Positions 46,301 through 54,669 of a DNA stretch of 64,000 bases are shown here, in pieces. A program made the translations under genes and the position numbers. The stretch's first letter is position 1; each line of letters starts with the position of its first letter. Source of the stretch: Sciscionella marina DSM 45152 (GTDB taxonomy: Bacteria > Actinomycetota > Actinomycetes > Mycobacteriales > Pseudonocardiaceae); the NCBI RefSeq assembly GCF_000379465.1, contig NZ_KB905447.1, positions 62,001-126,000 of the forward strand, in the 5' to 3' direction. The notes under the pieces were generated by a model, which was not told the origin of the DNA, did not search any database, and saw only the letters and a program-made list of their open reading frames with translations.

Positions 46301-46372
46301 CGCCGCAGTGTCGGTATCCCGGAACGGGAGCTGGACGAGGACCAGCATGCCTATCAGTGGGAGAACGAATGA
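43343..46372 (+). CDS. Conservon sensor-kinase-like protein (CvnA type)
   Basis: 1009 residues from the GTG at 43343, chosen because it overlaps the small ORF stop and has GGAG 9 nt upstream. A GTG at 43307 with GGAGGT is the alternative (12 residues longer). Two membrane helices at about 23-46 and 300-325 enclose an external sensing region. Then come a HAMP-like linker, a DHp-like segment and an HATPase domain (ELLDNATAFS near 520, DAGIGMRPEEL). The phosphoacceptor histidine is not obvious. The Pro-rich C-terminal third repeats EAGLPxRxPxAxLxPGS and VRSRLASFQRGL. It heads a four-gene conservon that works as a membrane-linked GTPase switch. Confidence 0.9.
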   Translation: MTNSTSDSATAQNARPNRFGLATRLALLALVPLVLLIVVGAVLFAGRLGSSAQRATDAGLVGLGKQVNTVITAVQVERRAAAGGPRGQAPRTVDDAIGALRSSVADTELPDGPAKDAWQRTDKGLAALGTIRSSAARGGGAGITEYTGLIDSLLGFERAVAGASRDGGLTTRATSVTSLDEAREELSDQEAVLFSGIARGQLTQPESVTVRDAGVRMDAALERFRAVGTESDVAKLNANLKKTDLDRHAALVTEAFKPGRIKVSAADWSASSAAVAGQLRGVTESVEGELTAQANALHDAARTAAIVTGLLVLLAVLASAAVAAFAGRSLVRAVRQLRRKAREIARRSLPTALAELREGKPVSTEIEPLPAGAGAELDDLARSFDAVHGEARNLAAAQASLRTNYGTVFVNLSRRSQTLVQRQLRLIEQLERDEEDPDHLGTLFALDHLATRMRRNNENLMVLSGAEPNRASAQQPVSLEDLLRAAVSEIEQYRRVVLAPPPAATVLGYTAGDLVRLVAELLDNATAFSAPDTTVTVSTSLATDDSVLIEVSDAGIGMRPEELAAANERLAAAEAEEVPASRRMGLFVVGRLAHRQGVHVALRAGEESGLLAGIRIPRTLLAGVAVPDGGLGAEHTRSAGRTRADTDDTVETVLPRPAKPYGGREPATPPRRPRTEPPPRAKQPPAPEPSEQAPAPQAAGASANGLPRRTPKQPPERTPIFDSMLSVWFSDPGVAADPIATPAGAAAPDTEEPEQATRQAADETPTDHDAAVLGGSETERWRFAADAGWQAVEEVAEVRQDTFTEAGLPKRTPRARLLPGSVPDRTGTTEGTQDTEVTERAEPRPATQGAKHRSADSVRSRLASFQRGLRQGRHSVGDEQPPVQRASADTELFTPEQVAPQPTEDTTSSWAFDPDGEQSPNGTVTAAPGGTDAESFTEAGLPRRRPKAQLVPGSQTPNGRPEAMEPPDANGVRSRLASFQRGLSEGRRSVGIPERELDEDQHAYQWENE

Positions 46373-46402
46373 CGGATGCGCAGTTCGAAGTGAGGAGTGG
46401 GC

Positions 46403-46843
46403 ATGAGTGAAGGGCAGTCGACACAGGACCGGTTCGGCTGGTTGGTCACCGACTTCGCCGACCGCGTGCCGGGCGTGGCACACGCCGTCGTCGTCTCCGC
46501 GGACGGGTTGCTGCTCACCGCGTCGGCCCGGCTGCCCGCCGACCGTGCGGACCAGCTCTCCGCCGTGGCCTCCGGACTGATGAGCCTCACCCAGGGAGCG
46601 GCACGCTGCTTCGAGGCGGGCGTGGTGCGCGAGACCGTGGTGGAGATGGAGCGCGGCGTGATGCTGCTGATGGCCATCTCGGACGGATCCTGTCTCGCGG
46701 TGCTCGCCGCACCGAGCTGCGACATCGGGCAGGTCGCCTACGAGATGACGCTGCTCGTGGACCGGGTCGGGCAGATGCTGACCCCGGAACTGCGCGCCGA
46801 ACTGCAGGGTTCGGCGCACGACATGACTCGCCAAGCCGTGTGA
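46403..46843 (+). CDS. Roadblock/LC7-domain protein (CvnB type)
   Basis: 146 residues from the ATG at 46403, which has GAGGAG 5 nt upstream. A single roadblock domain: [63 protein letters not shown], then a beta-rich second half. Roadblock proteins dimerise and act on small GTPases, here presumably the CvnD-type GTPase two genes on. Spaced 30 bp after the sensor gene. Confidence 0.93.
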   Translation: MSEGQSTQDRFGWLVTDFADRVPGVAHAVVVSADGLLLTASARLPADRADQLSAVASGLMSLTQGAARCFEAGVVRETVVEMERGVMLLMAISDGSCLAVLAAPSCDIGQVAYEMTLLVDRVGQMLTPELRAELQGSAHDMTRQAV

Positions 46844-46850
46844 GGGCACC

Positions 46851-47348
46851 ATGAGTGACACCGACAGGGAAACTCAAGCGGAGGCCGAGGGGCCACCGGT
46901 GTCCGGTACCTCGGGGACCCCACCGGAACCGCGAGCGGGCTCGGATGCCCTGTTCCGCTCCCCGGCGGCGACGGCGGAGCGGGCACTCGAGGAATCCGAG
47001 GACCCGGAGGAATCGGTCTCGCTGGTACGGCCCTATGCGTGGACCCAGGGGCGCACCGAATCGAAGGTGCCTCTCGAACTCGAGACCATGGTCTCCACGG
47101 CGGCCCGCTATGGTTCCGCGAAAAGCATGGGACTGGAGCACCAGTCGATCGCCGAACTGTGCCGTCATCCGCATTCGGTCGCCGAGGTGGCCGCGAAGCT
47201 CTCGGTACCGCTCGGTGTCGCGAGGGTACTGCTGTCCGATATGGCCGAGCTCGGCTTGATCAAGGTGCACCAGACGGTCGCGGACGACGATATGGCCGCG
47301 CATCTGGTGTTGATGGAAAGGGTGTTGCGTGGACTCCGTCGACTCTAG
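46851..47348 (+). CDS. DUF742 protein (CvnC type)
   Basis: 165 residues. The N-terminal 55 residues are acidic and disordered. The DUF742 domain starts at VSLVRPYAWTQGRTE and shows a winged-helix-like pattern (HQSIAELCRHPHSVAEVAAKLSVPLGVARVLLSDMAELGLIKVH). It is the third conservon member; DUF742 proteins are thought to be DNA-binding-like adaptors, but their role is not proven. It starts 7 bp after the roadblock stop and overlaps the GTPase start by 20 bp. Confidence 0.92.
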   Translation: MSDTDRETQAEAEGPPVSGTSGTPPEPRAGSDALFRSPAATAERALEESEDPEESVSLVRPYAWTQGRTESKVPLELETMVSTAARYGSAKSMGLEHQSIAELCRHPHSVAEVAAKLSVPLGVARVLLSDMAELGLIKVHQTVADDDMAAHLVLMERVLRGLRRL

Positions 47349-47937
47349 GGAACCCGCAGCGGGCTCGCAGTCGCTTACCTCGGCGAAAATCGTCGTCGCC
47401 GGGGGATTCGGCGCCGGTAAGACGACGTTCGTCGGCGCGGTCTCCGAGATCGTCCCGCTGACCACCGAGGCGATGATGACCACCGCGTCGAGCGGGACCG
47501 ACGACCTCTCCGCGACGCCGAACAAGGCGACGACCACTGTCGCCATGGACTTCGGCAGAATCACCCTCGAGGACAATCTGATCCTCTATCTGTTCGGCAC
47601 ACCCGGTCAGCACCGGTTCTGGTTCATGTGGGACGACCTCGTGCGCGGCGCCATCGGGGCGATCGTGCTCGTGGACACGCGGCGGCTCGCGGACTCGTTC
47701 GCCGCGCTGGACTTCTTCGAGGAGCGGGGCCTGCCCTACATCGTGGCCGTGAACTGCTTCGACGGTGTGCTCCGGCACGAGGTGGACGACATTCGCGAGG
47801 CCATGGTGATCGATGAACGGCGTCCGATCGTGCCCTGTGATGCGCGTAACCGGAAGTCGGTCAAGCAGGCGCTGATCACGGTCGTGGAGCACGCGGTCAC
47901 CGAGCTGACCCAGCGCGCTCCGACTCCGGTGCGCTGA
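47329..47937 (+). CDS. Conservon GTP-binding protein (CvnD type)
   Basis: 202 residues, GTG start inside the DUF742 gene. The P-loop is GGFGAGKTT (25-33). The switch region contains TTVAMDFGRI, the G3-like motif is LFGTPGQHRFWFMWD, and the base-recognition motif is AVNCFDG rather than NKxD, which is usual in this family. It should cycle between GTP and GDP under control of the roadblock and DUF742 proteins and the sensor. Last gene of the conservon. Confidence 0.94.
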   Translation: MDSVDSREPAAGSQSLTSAKIVVAGGFGAGKTTFVGAVSEIVPLTTEAMMTTASSGTDDLSATPNKATTTVAMDFGRITLEDNLILYLFGTPGQHRFWFMWDDLVRGAIGAIVLVDTRRLADSFAALDFFEERGLPYIVAVNCFDGVLRHEVDDIREAMVIDERRPIVPCDARNRKSVKQALITVVEHAVTELTQRAPTPVR

Positions 47938-47962
47938 ACCCGCGGCCCGGCGGGCGCGGCGT

Positions 47963-47968
47963 TAGGGT
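47963..47968 (+). promoter_or_regulatory. -10 element for leaderless aminotransferase transcript
   Basis: TAGGGT ends exactly 6 nt before the ATG at 47975, and no ribosome-binding sequence is present. Confidence 0.45.
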
Positions 47969-47974
47969 GGGCGC

Positions 47975-49072
47975 ATGTCGTTGGTAGATCGCGCTCTTCT
48001 CGGTCCCGGTCCGTGCAATCCCTACCCGGAGGCGACCACGGCGCTCGCCGCGCCCATCCTCGGGCATCTCGATCCCGCGTTCCTGCGGCTGCTCGACGAG
48101 ACCTGCGAGCGACTGCGGACGGTGTGGGGTACCGGAAACCGCCGGACCCTGCCGCTGTCCGGAACCGGCTCGATCGGGATGGAGGCGGCGTTCGCGAACT
48201 TCGTGCGCCCGGGTGATCCGGTCGTGGTCGCGGTGAACGGCCTGTTCGGTCAGCGGATGACCGATGTGGCGGCCCGGTACGGGGCGAACGTGATCGCGGT
48301 CGAGCACGAGTGGGGGCAGCCGGTGGACCCGGAGCGGGTGCTGGACGCACACCCGTCCCCGCGGATCATCGCGGCCGTGCACGCCGAGACCTCCACCGGG
48401 GTGGAGTCGGACATCGGCGCGCTCGGGCGGGGGATCGCGGCACGGTTCCCGGAGACCCTGCTGCTCGCCGACTGCGTGACCTCGCTGGCCGGAATCGACG
48501 TGCGGGCCGATGACTGGGGTATCGACATCGGCTACTCGGGCACCCAGAAATGCGTCGGTGTGGCGCCCGGTCTCGCCCCGTTCACGGTCTCCGAGAAGGC
48601 CTGGGCCGCGCGGGTGGAGCAGCCGCCGACCTGGTACCTGGACCTCGGCATGATCGGGTCCTATGTGGACGGTCAGTCCGGCGGGCGGACCTATCACCAC
48701 ACCGCCCCGGTCGCGATGATCGCTTCGCTGCACGCGGGACTCGGCCGGGTGCTCGAGGAGGGACTCGATGCGGTCCAGGCACGGCACGCGGAGGCCGGGG
48801 CCTACCTGCAGGACGGGCTCGAGGCGATAGGGCTCGAACTGTTCGCCGCGAAGGGATCCCGGCTCCCGGAACTGACCACGGTGCGGGTCCCGGAGGGCGT
48901 CGACTCGGCCCAGGTGCGCGGCCGGCTGCTGGAGGAGTACGGCATCGAGATCGGCGCGGGCGCGGGTGCGTACGCGAGCACGGTGTGGCGCATCGGCCTG
49001 ATGGGGCACAATGCCCGGATCGCGCGGGCGGAACTCGTGCTCGGCGCGCTCCGCCGCCTGCTCGGTCGATGA
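47975..49072 (+). CDS. PLP-dependent aminotransferase, serine/alanine-glyoxylate type
   Basis: 365 residues, class V fold. It begins LLGPGPCNPYPEATTAL. The lysine that binds PLP is near residue 192 in GYSGTQKCVGVAPGLAPF, and the cofactor pocket includes SGTGSIGMEAAFANFVRPGD and LLADCVTSLAGIDVRADDWGID. It should move an amino group between alanine or serine and glyoxylate; beta-alanine or purine-catabolic substrates are other possibilities. Its stop overlaps the next ATG (ATGA), giving a two-gene operon. Confidence 0.9.
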   Translation: MSLVDRALLGPGPCNPYPEATTALAAPILGHLDPAFLRLLDETCERLRTVWGTGNRRTLPLSGTGSIGMEAAFANFVRPGDPVVVAVNGLFGQRMTDVAARYGANVIAVEHEWGQPVDPERVLDAHPSPRIIAAVHAETSTGVESDIGALGRGIAARFPETLLLADCVTSLAGIDVRADDWGIDIGYSGTQKCVGVAPGLAPFTVSEKAWAARVEQPPTWYLDLGMIGSYVDGQSGGRTYHHTAPVAMIASLHAGLGRVLEEGLDAVQARHAEAGAYLQDGLEAIGLELFAAKGSRLPELTTVRVPEGVDSAQVRGRLLEEYGIEIGAGAGAYASTVWRIGLMGHNARIARAELVLGALRRLLGR

Positions 49073-50238
49073 ACACCCTGCTGCGTGCCTGGTGGTGGGC
49101 GCGTCAGGGACTGGACGGCTCGCTGTCCTGCACGGCACCCGAGGAGGTTCTCGCCTCGACCGGCTGGGCCCGTTCGGTCGGCGGCTCGAATCCGTACCTG
49201 ACCCTGCACGCGCGCTCCGGCTGTTCGCGCCCGGTCGCCGATGCGGCCCTTGCCCGGCTGGCGATCCACGAACTGCCCAGTGCCCGCGGCTGCACCTATG
49301 TGGTTCCCGAACGGGACTATGCGCTTGCGCTGCAGGCCGGTGTGGGTGCCCCGGAGGCCGAGCTGAAGGTGCTGGACAAGCTCGGCGTGCCCCGCGCGGA
49401 GATCGAGGAACTCGGCGGGGCGGTCCGCGAAGCGCTCACCGAACCGCTGACTCCGAAGCAGCTGCGGGACCGGCTCGGTGAGGCGGTCCGTGGACTCGGC
49501 GAGGAAGGCCGCAAACGCGGGCAGAGCACCACCCTGCCCGCGGCGCTCGGTGTGCTGCAGTCGCGCGGCGCGATCCGCCGCATCCCGCAGGACGGGCGGC
49601 TGGACCGGCAGCGGTTCGCCTATGCCAGGTGGGAAAACCCGCCGCACTGGCCGGGCGATGCGGAGCAGGCACGCACCGAACTGGCACGGCGCTATTTCGA
49701 ATGGGCCGGTGCCGCCAGCCTGGCGCACCTGCGCTGGTTCACCGGATTCACCGCGAAAGCGGCCAAAGCCGCGATCGCCGAGCTCGGTCTCGTCGAACTG
49801 GACGACGGTCTGCTCGCCCTGCCCGCGGCCGCCGCCGAGTTCGCTGAATACGTCGCCCCGGACCGGCCGGACTACCGCCTGGTGCACGCGCTGGACGGTC
49901 TTTTCCTGCTCCGCCGCGATATCGGGGCGCTGATCGAGCCCGCGGACCGGGAACGGGTGGTGCCGCACGAACGCGGGAAGACCCTCGGCGCGCTGACCGA
50001 TTTCGCCGACCACGTCATCGTGGACCGGGGGACCGTGGTCGGGTTCTGGCAGTTCGACCCGGAACGCCAGGAGATCGCCGCGCAGAGCTTCGTGCCCGAG
50101 GACGAGGCGCTGCGTGCGGTGATCGCCGGGACCGAGGCGTTCATCCGGGAAGAACTCGGTGACCATTCCTGGAATCCGCTGGACAGCCACTCCTCGCGGG
50201 CACCACGGATCGCGGCGCTGCGCAACGCCGAATACTGA
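49069..50238 (+). CDS. Winged-helix DNA-binding domain protein (HTH_42/YcaQ-like)
   Basis: 389 residues. It has the family pattern of repeated winged-helix units: LLRAWWWARQGLDGS near the N-terminus, RDYALALQAG, LTPKQLRDRLG, and later ARRYFEWAGAASLAHLRWFTGFTAKAAKAAIAELGLVELDDGLLAL. Family members include DNA-glycosylase-like proteins such as YcaQ/AlkX that act on damaged DNA. This one is a more distant member, so a glycosylase role is only a guess. Translationally coupled to the aminotransferase and convergent with the FUSC gene. Confidence 0.75.
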   Translation: MNTLLRAWWWARQGLDGSLSCTAPEEVLASTGWARSVGGSNPYLTLHARSGCSRPVADAALARLAIHELPSARGCTYVVPERDYALALQAGVGAPEAELKVLDKLGVPRAEIEELGGAVREALTEPLTPKQLRDRLGEAVRGLGEEGRKRGQSTTLPAALGVLQSRGAIRRIPQDGRLDRQRFAYARWENPPHWPGDAEQARTELARRYFEWAGAASLAHLRWFTGFTAKAAKAAIAELGLVELDDGLLALPAAAAEFAEYVAPDRPDYRLVHALDGLFLLRRDIGALIEPADRERVVPHERGKTLGALTDFADHVIVDRGTVVGFWQFDPERQEIAAQSFVPEDEALRAVIAGTEAFIREELGDHSWNPLDSHSSRAPRIAALRNAEY

Positions 50239-50260
50239 GCAACGCCGAAAACCGACCCAC

Positions 50261-52447
50261 TCAGCAGCGGCTGGCCGGGTGCTCGTCCGCGCGGTGATCC
50301 TGATCGGAGGGCACGGTCACGGTCTGCTCGAGCGGCGGGGCCATGCCGAGCAGCACCTTGTCCAGCCGGTCGATCGTGTTCACGGTGCGGCGCAGATGCA
50401 GCACCGAAAGCCGTTCGGCGACCCCCTCGTTGTTGATGGCGGCCAGCGCCCGCACATCCACGGTCGGGGCGAGCGTGGGCCCGCTGGTCAGTTTCGCCAC
50501 CGTGCGCCGTGAACCGGTGGCCTCGGCCAGGGCCGTGGTGTTGGCGATCAGCCGGTGCAGCGCCCGGATGCCCGCGGGGAGCCCGGCGAGCGCCCCGGGG
50601 TCCGCGGCCCGGGCCAGGTTCCGGGCGGCGAGCGCGGATTCCTCCACCAGTGTGCTCAACCGGGTGGCCTGACCGCGCCGGAGCCGGGCGGGACTCATCG
50701 GATGGGTCATCGGCAGGATCGCGGTGCGCGCGGTGCCCGCGGCCCGGTCCACCTCGCGGGTGCTGGCGATCAGGTCGGTGTGCTCGCGGTAGACGAGCAG
50801 CCGTTCGGCGTCGCGCAGCTGCCCGGAAAGGGCCTCGAAGTAGTCGTGCAGTGCGGCGACCGCCGTGGTCCGGGTGCGTTTGGGCAGCACGATCGTCGCC
50901 GCGATGCCAGCGGCCAGCACACCGATGGCCGTTTCGGCCAGGCGCAGCAGCAGCACGCTGCCGGAGAAGGTGCCCAGGATGTCGTAGAGCATCCCGAGCA
51001 TGACCGTGATGAAGAAGGTCATCATCCCGTAGGACACCCGGATCGAGTAGAACGCGAGGAAGATGCAGACCAGCAGCACGACCAGGTTGACGATCTGGTC
51101 GCCGTGCAGTGCGGTGCCCAGTACGGTCCCGATGATGATCCCGGCGAGTGTGCCCCACACCCGCCGCCAGCCCTTGACGAACAGGTCCCCGCGGGAAGTG
51201 GTGCCGCCGAACACCACGAAGCCCGCGATCACCGCCCAGTACCAGCGCTGCTCGGAGAGGAATTCGCCGCCGATGATGGCCAGCGCCCCGCCGAGCGCGG
51301 CCTGGATGGCGCTGCGGGTGCTGTCCATCAGCCGCGGTCCCGGCTGCTCGGTGTCCGCCTCGTCGGGCTCTCCCTCGGTGTCCCGTTCCTTGGCCGCCGA
51401 TTCCTCGGTGCGCACCGTGAGCCTGCGCAGTTGCACGACCGAGAGCAGGAACTCCCGGATCGCCCGGTGCACCAGCAGGGTGTGCTGGTCCGGTGCGGAC
51501 GGCAGCAGGCTCGGGTCCCCGCGGATGTCGTAGCGGGCGATCCGGGCGAGCAGGGCGTCGGTGTCCACTTCGAGTGCCGCGCGCGGATCCCGGTCCACGA
51601 AGCGGTGCAGCCCGCGCAGATCCTCGACCAGGGTGGCCCGCGTCTCGGCGCTGAGCTCACCGCAGAGGGCACGCACGATGGTGCGGGCGAGCCGGTCGGC
51701 GGCGAGTTCGCTGTCCACCAGATAGCGCTGCCAGCGCGGGCTGAGCCCGATCAGCTGGGCATGGTCCTCGATCTGCAGCGTGGTCTCGTGCATGCGCGCG
51801 GTCTGCCGGGCGATCCGGGGCGGCAGCGTATCGCTCTGCGGAACCTCACCGGATTCGAGCACGTGCGCCAGTTCCTCGATCAGCCGCGCCACCTGTGCCC
51901 GCACCGAGACCGTCGCCCGGTGCAACAGGCTCTGCGGGTTCTCCCGGAAGATCAACAGTGCGGAGATCGCGCAGCTCGCCGCGCCGATGCAGATCGCGAG
52001 GTACATCGCGGGCAGCATCTGCGGCGAAGCCTTGAGGAAGGTCGCGAAGAAGTAGGCGATGAAGGCGCCCATACCGAGACTCAGCCCCAGCTGATCGAAC
52101 CGGCGTACGTAGACCGCGAGAAACATGACCACGACGAACGCGATATCGCCGAACACCCGGTGCGGGGCCAGCAGCGTGGACAGGCTCAGCGAGGCGATCA
52201 TGACCGGGGCGAACAACAGGATGTTCACCCCGCGCTGCCACGGGGTGCCCGTGCGCAGCGTCGTCGAGCACATCATGCTGCCGATCGCGCCGAGCAGCAG
52301 CACCGGAAGCGGGAAACCGAGCAGGTACTGCACGAGCACGGCGAGCCCGACGGTGACCACCGCGCGGGCCGCGAACCGCAGCCGCAGCAGGCCGTGGTCC
52401 GCCGCGAAGAACCGGTCGGTGAGCGATTCGAAACGGCGGGCAAACAC
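50261..52447 (-). CDS. FUSC-family membrane transporter
   Basis: 728 residues. Two blocks of about six membrane helices (about 25-170 and 385-530) flank a large cytosolic helical region, with a second soluble domain at the C-terminus. This is the duplicated FUSC/aromatic-acid-exporter architecture. The second block carries SEQRWYWAVIAGFVVFGGTTSRGDLFVKGWRRVWGTLAGIIIGT, the conserved FUSC signature. It probably exports small organic acids or toxic compounds. The GTG start follows TAGAGT by 6 nt with no ribosome site, which suggests a leaderless mRNA. Confidence 0.88.
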   Translation of the reverse strand: MFARRFESLTDRFFAADHGLLRLRFAARAVVTVGLAVLVQYLLGFPLPVLLLGAIGSMMCSTTLRTGTPWQRGVNILLFAPVMIASLSLSTLLAPHRVFGDIAFVVVMFLAVYVRRFDQLGLSLGMGAFIAYFFATFLKASPQMLPAMYLAICIGAASCAISALLIFRENPQSLLHRATVSVRAQVARLIEELAHVLESGEVPQSDTLPPRIARQTARMHETTLQIEDHAQLIGLSPRWQRYLVDSELAADRLARTIVRALCGELSAETRATLVEDLRGLHRFVDRDPRAALEVDTDALLARIARYDIRGDPSLLPSAPDQHTLLVHRAIREFLLSVVQLRRLTVRTEESAAKERDTEGEPDEADTEQPGPRLMDSTRSAIQAALGGALAIIGGEFLSEQRWYWAVIAGFVVFGGTTSRGDLFVKGWRRVWGTLAGIIIGTVLGTALHGDQIVNLVVLLVCIFLAFYSIRVSYGMMTFFITVMLGMLYDILGTFSGSVLLLRLAETAIGVLAAGIAATIVLPKRTRTTAVAALHDYFEALSGQLRDAERLLVYREHTDLIASTREVDRAAGTARTAILPMTHPMSPARLRRGQATRLSTLVEESALAARNLARAADPGALAGLPAGIRALHRLIANTTALAEATGSRRTVAKLTSGPTLAPTVDVRALAAINNEGVAERLSVLHLRRTVNTIDRLDKVLLGMAPPLEQTVTVPSDQDHRADEHPASRC

Positions 52448-52470
52448 GCGACGACTCTAGGCCATACCCG

Positions 52471-53832
52471 TTATCCCGCACGCTCGGAGTCACGGGTGCG
52501 CTGCATCGAGTCGACCATGCGCCGCTTCATTGCCGGCACCTTGCCGGTCAACCGCATCCCGGCCCGCATTCCCGCGGTGAACAGGGCCCGCCGTACCGGT
52601 TTGCGGTCCAGCTCGTAATCCTTCATGTTCTCCAGCGATTCGCGCACCGCCACCGCGCTGTACTCGCGCATCGCGGACTCGTACGCGCCGACCGCGCCGA
52701 CCAGATCCCTGGTGCCGTCCCGGTGGTCCACGAGCCGGTCGCGCAGCACCTGGGAATCACGCAGCGCGGTGTTCGCGCCCGCGCCACGACCCGGAGTCAT
52801 GGTGTGCGCCGCGTCGCCGAGCACGGTGATCCGGCTCGGCCGCCACGCCTCGACCGGTTCCGAGGTGCGCACGGTGAGCGCGAAGGACGCGCCCGGATCG
52901 GAATCACGGACCAGTGCGCGCAGATTCGGGTGCCAGTCGTGGATGAGCTCGGTGACCACGTATTTCTGCAGCGCCTCCCCGGAAAGCTGGAACACATCGC
53001 GCGGCGCGAGCCGGGAGGGTACCGAGACACCCCAGGAGAAGTAGTCGGTGGTGTTGTCGAACCGCAGCCCGGGCCAGTCCCTGAGCAGTTCGGCATCGGA
53101 GGAGCCGATGCCGTGCTTGATCTCCCGGTCGTCCTGCCAGGGGAACTCCATCACGTGCAGGATCCCGAAGGTGCCCCGGCGGTCGGTGATGATCGACATG
53201 CCCTGGCGCGAGGTGCCGGGCAGCAGGTGGTTGTTCTCCGGTGTGATGGCCAGCTTCCCGCCGATCGCGATCAGGCCGGTGTCGTGGTGCTCGGCGTGCG
53301 GCAGCAGCTGCTTGCGGACGCGGGAGTTCGCCCCGTCGGCCCCGACGAGCAGCCCGCCGCTGGCACTGCTGCCGTCCTCGAAGTGTGCGGTGACCGTATC
53401 GCCGTCCTCGGTGTAGTGGCTGAACTTCTTGTCGAAGTGCACGATGTCCTCGAGCCCGGTCAGCAGTACCTGGCGCAGCGTCATCCGGCTCACCGAGTAG
53501 TCCCGGATCACCTCGTCGGTACCCGGTCCGTTGAGTTCGTCCATGGAGATCGTCAGCAGCGGGTGCAGCTGCTCGGTCATGTTGGTGTAGTAGCGGTATT
53601 CTTTCGCGGTGGTCGCGATGAAGGTGTCGAACAGTTCCGGGGGCAGGCAGTCGCGCAGCGCGCGGACGCCGTTGGGGGAGATGCCGACCCGGAAGCCCTG
53701 CAGGCCCCCGGTGCGGTGCCGGTCGCGTTCATAGACCTGGACCGGGATTCCGGCCTGGCGCAGGCCGTGGGCGAGGGCGAGTCCTCCGGTGCCGCCGCCG
53801 ATGACGAGCACGGGCTGGGTGTTTTCGGGCAT
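52471..53832 (-). CDS. FAD-dependent monooxygenase
   Basis: 453 residues from the ATG at 53832 with ACGGAG upstream. FAD motifs are VLVIGGGTGGLALAHGLRQAGIPVQVYERD, LLVGADGANSRVRKQLLP and RITVLGDAAHTMTPGRGAGANTALRDSQVL, with a long C-terminal tail (KPVRRALFTAGMRAGMRLTGKVPAMKRR). It resembles aromatic polyketide or antibiotic-tailoring hydroxylases; the substrate is unknown. The PadR gene lies 139 bp upstream on the same strand, and three 14-bp tandem repeats stand between them. Confidence 0.88.
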   Translation of the reverse strand: MPENTQPVLVIGGGTGGLALAHGLRQAGIPVQVYERDRHRTGGLQGFRVGISPNGVRALRDCLPPELFDTFIATTAKEYRYYTNMTEQLHPLLTISMDELNGPGTDEVIRDYSVSRMTLRQVLLTGLEDIVHFDKKFSHYTEDGDTVTAHFEDGSSASGGLLVGADGANSRVRKQLLPHAEHHDTGLIAIGGKLAITPENNHLLPGTSRQGMSIITDRRGTFGILHVMEFPWQDDREIKHGIGSSDAELLRDWPGLRFDNTTDYFSWGVSVPSRLAPRDVFQLSGEALQKYVVTELIHDWHPNLRALVRDSDPGASFALTVRTSEPVEAWRPSRITVLGDAAHTMTPGRGAGANTALRDSQVLRDRLVDHRDGTRDLVGAVGAYESAMREYSAVAVRESLENMKDYELDRKPVRRALFTAGMRAGMRLTGKVPAMKRRMVDSMQRTRDSERAG

Positions 53833-53843
53833 AGGTGTACTCC

Positions 53844-53885
53844 GTTCCAAATTCGGTGTTCCAAATTCGGCGTTTCGAATCAGGT
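53844..53885. repeat. 14-bp tandem repeats upstream of the FAD monooxygenase
   Basis: GTTCCAAATTCGG plus one variable base occurs at 53844-53857 and 53858-53871. A degenerate third unit beginning GTTTCGAAT follows at 53872-53885. The array ends 11 bp before the monooxygenase ATG. Iterated sites like this suggest a regulator binding array or slippage-prone DNA. Confidence 0.6.
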
Positions 53886-53971
53886 GGATTCCCGGGGACG
53901 GCGTGCGACCGATTCCGGGAGAGAAAAAAGACATCCCGTCGGGAAACGGGCGGAAGAGGGAATCCGGCAGG

Positions 53972-54592
53972 CTAGCCCTCGGGTGCCTCCTTCCCGAACG
54001 CTTCGGGGAAGGCTTCCTTCGCCCAGTCCTCGAGCTGGGCGAGATCCCAGGTGAACGTGCCCGCCCGCAGTTCGGCGAGCAGGGCTTCGATCCATTCGAT
54101 ATCGGTGCGCAGATGAGCGAGCATGTATTCGCTCTCGATGACGAACAGGCGGGGCAGGAAATCGGCCTCGGCCATGCCCTTTTCCAGTTCGCCTGCCTCC
54201 GCGCGGACCGCGGACAGCCGCTTCTCGAGCGCGCCGATCGTCTGGTCCGTGGTGAGCACGGGCAGATAGGCCAGCCCCGCGGTGAACTCGGGGAAGTCCC
54301 GGCGCGGGCTCGCGAGCATGTCGTAGGTCCAGGTGACGGTGACCTTGCGGCCTTCATCGGTGATCTCGTACAGGGTCCGTTCCTGACCGGCCGTACTGCG
54401 CTCCACTTTGGCCACCTTGATCAGCATCTCGGCCTGCAGGCGGTCGATCGTCTTGTACAGCTGCGAACGCTGGCCGACGTTGACCACGAGGTCCTTGCCC
54501 CGCTCCTTGATGTGCCGCTGCATGAGATACGGGTGCATCGGCCGCTCGAAGAGGAGGGCGAGAACGGCGAGAGCGAGACCTGAGCGCTGCAT
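53972..54592 (-). CDS. PadR-family transcriptional regulator
   Basis: 206 residues from the ATG at 54592. The winged helix at about 5-85 (LALAVLALLFERPMHPYLMQRHIKERGKD...GQRSQLYKTIDRLQAEMLIKVAKVERSTAGQERTLYEITDEGRKV) is the PadR fold. The Vir-like helical C-terminal domain follows (AGELEKGMAEADFLPRLFVIESEYMLAHLRTDIEWIEALL). It probably represses itself and the adjacent FAD monooxygenase. A perfect inverted repeat overlaps its own promoter, and TAGCCT 7 nt before the ATG suggests a leaderless transcript. Confidence 0.92.
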   Translation of the reverse strand: MQRSGLALAVLALLFERPMHPYLMQRHIKERGKDLVVNVGQRSQLYKTIDRLQAEMLIKVAKVERSTAGQERTLYEITDEGRKVTVTWTYDMLASPRRDFPEFTAGLAYLPVLTTDQTIGALEKRLSAVRAEAGELEKGMAEADFLPRLFVIESEYMLAHLRTDIEWIEALLAELRAGTFTWDLAQLEDWAKEAFPEAFGKEAPEG

Positions 54593-54623
54593 AGTGTCTA
54601 GGCTACTAGTGTCTCCGACACTA
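54593..54623. promoter_or_regulatory. PadR operator between padR and rarA
   Basis: TAGTGTC-TCC-GACACTA (54607-54623) is a perfect 7+3+7 inverted repeat. An additional half-site AGTGTCT lies at 54593-54599, so the half-site occurs three times. It covers the -10 of padR (54605-54600 on minus) and lies 35 bp before the rarA -10. Confidence 0.65.
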
Positions 54624-54669
54624 AGCAAGCGATGTGGGTCGTGTCGTCCTCGCCGCATAGCATCGGGGT

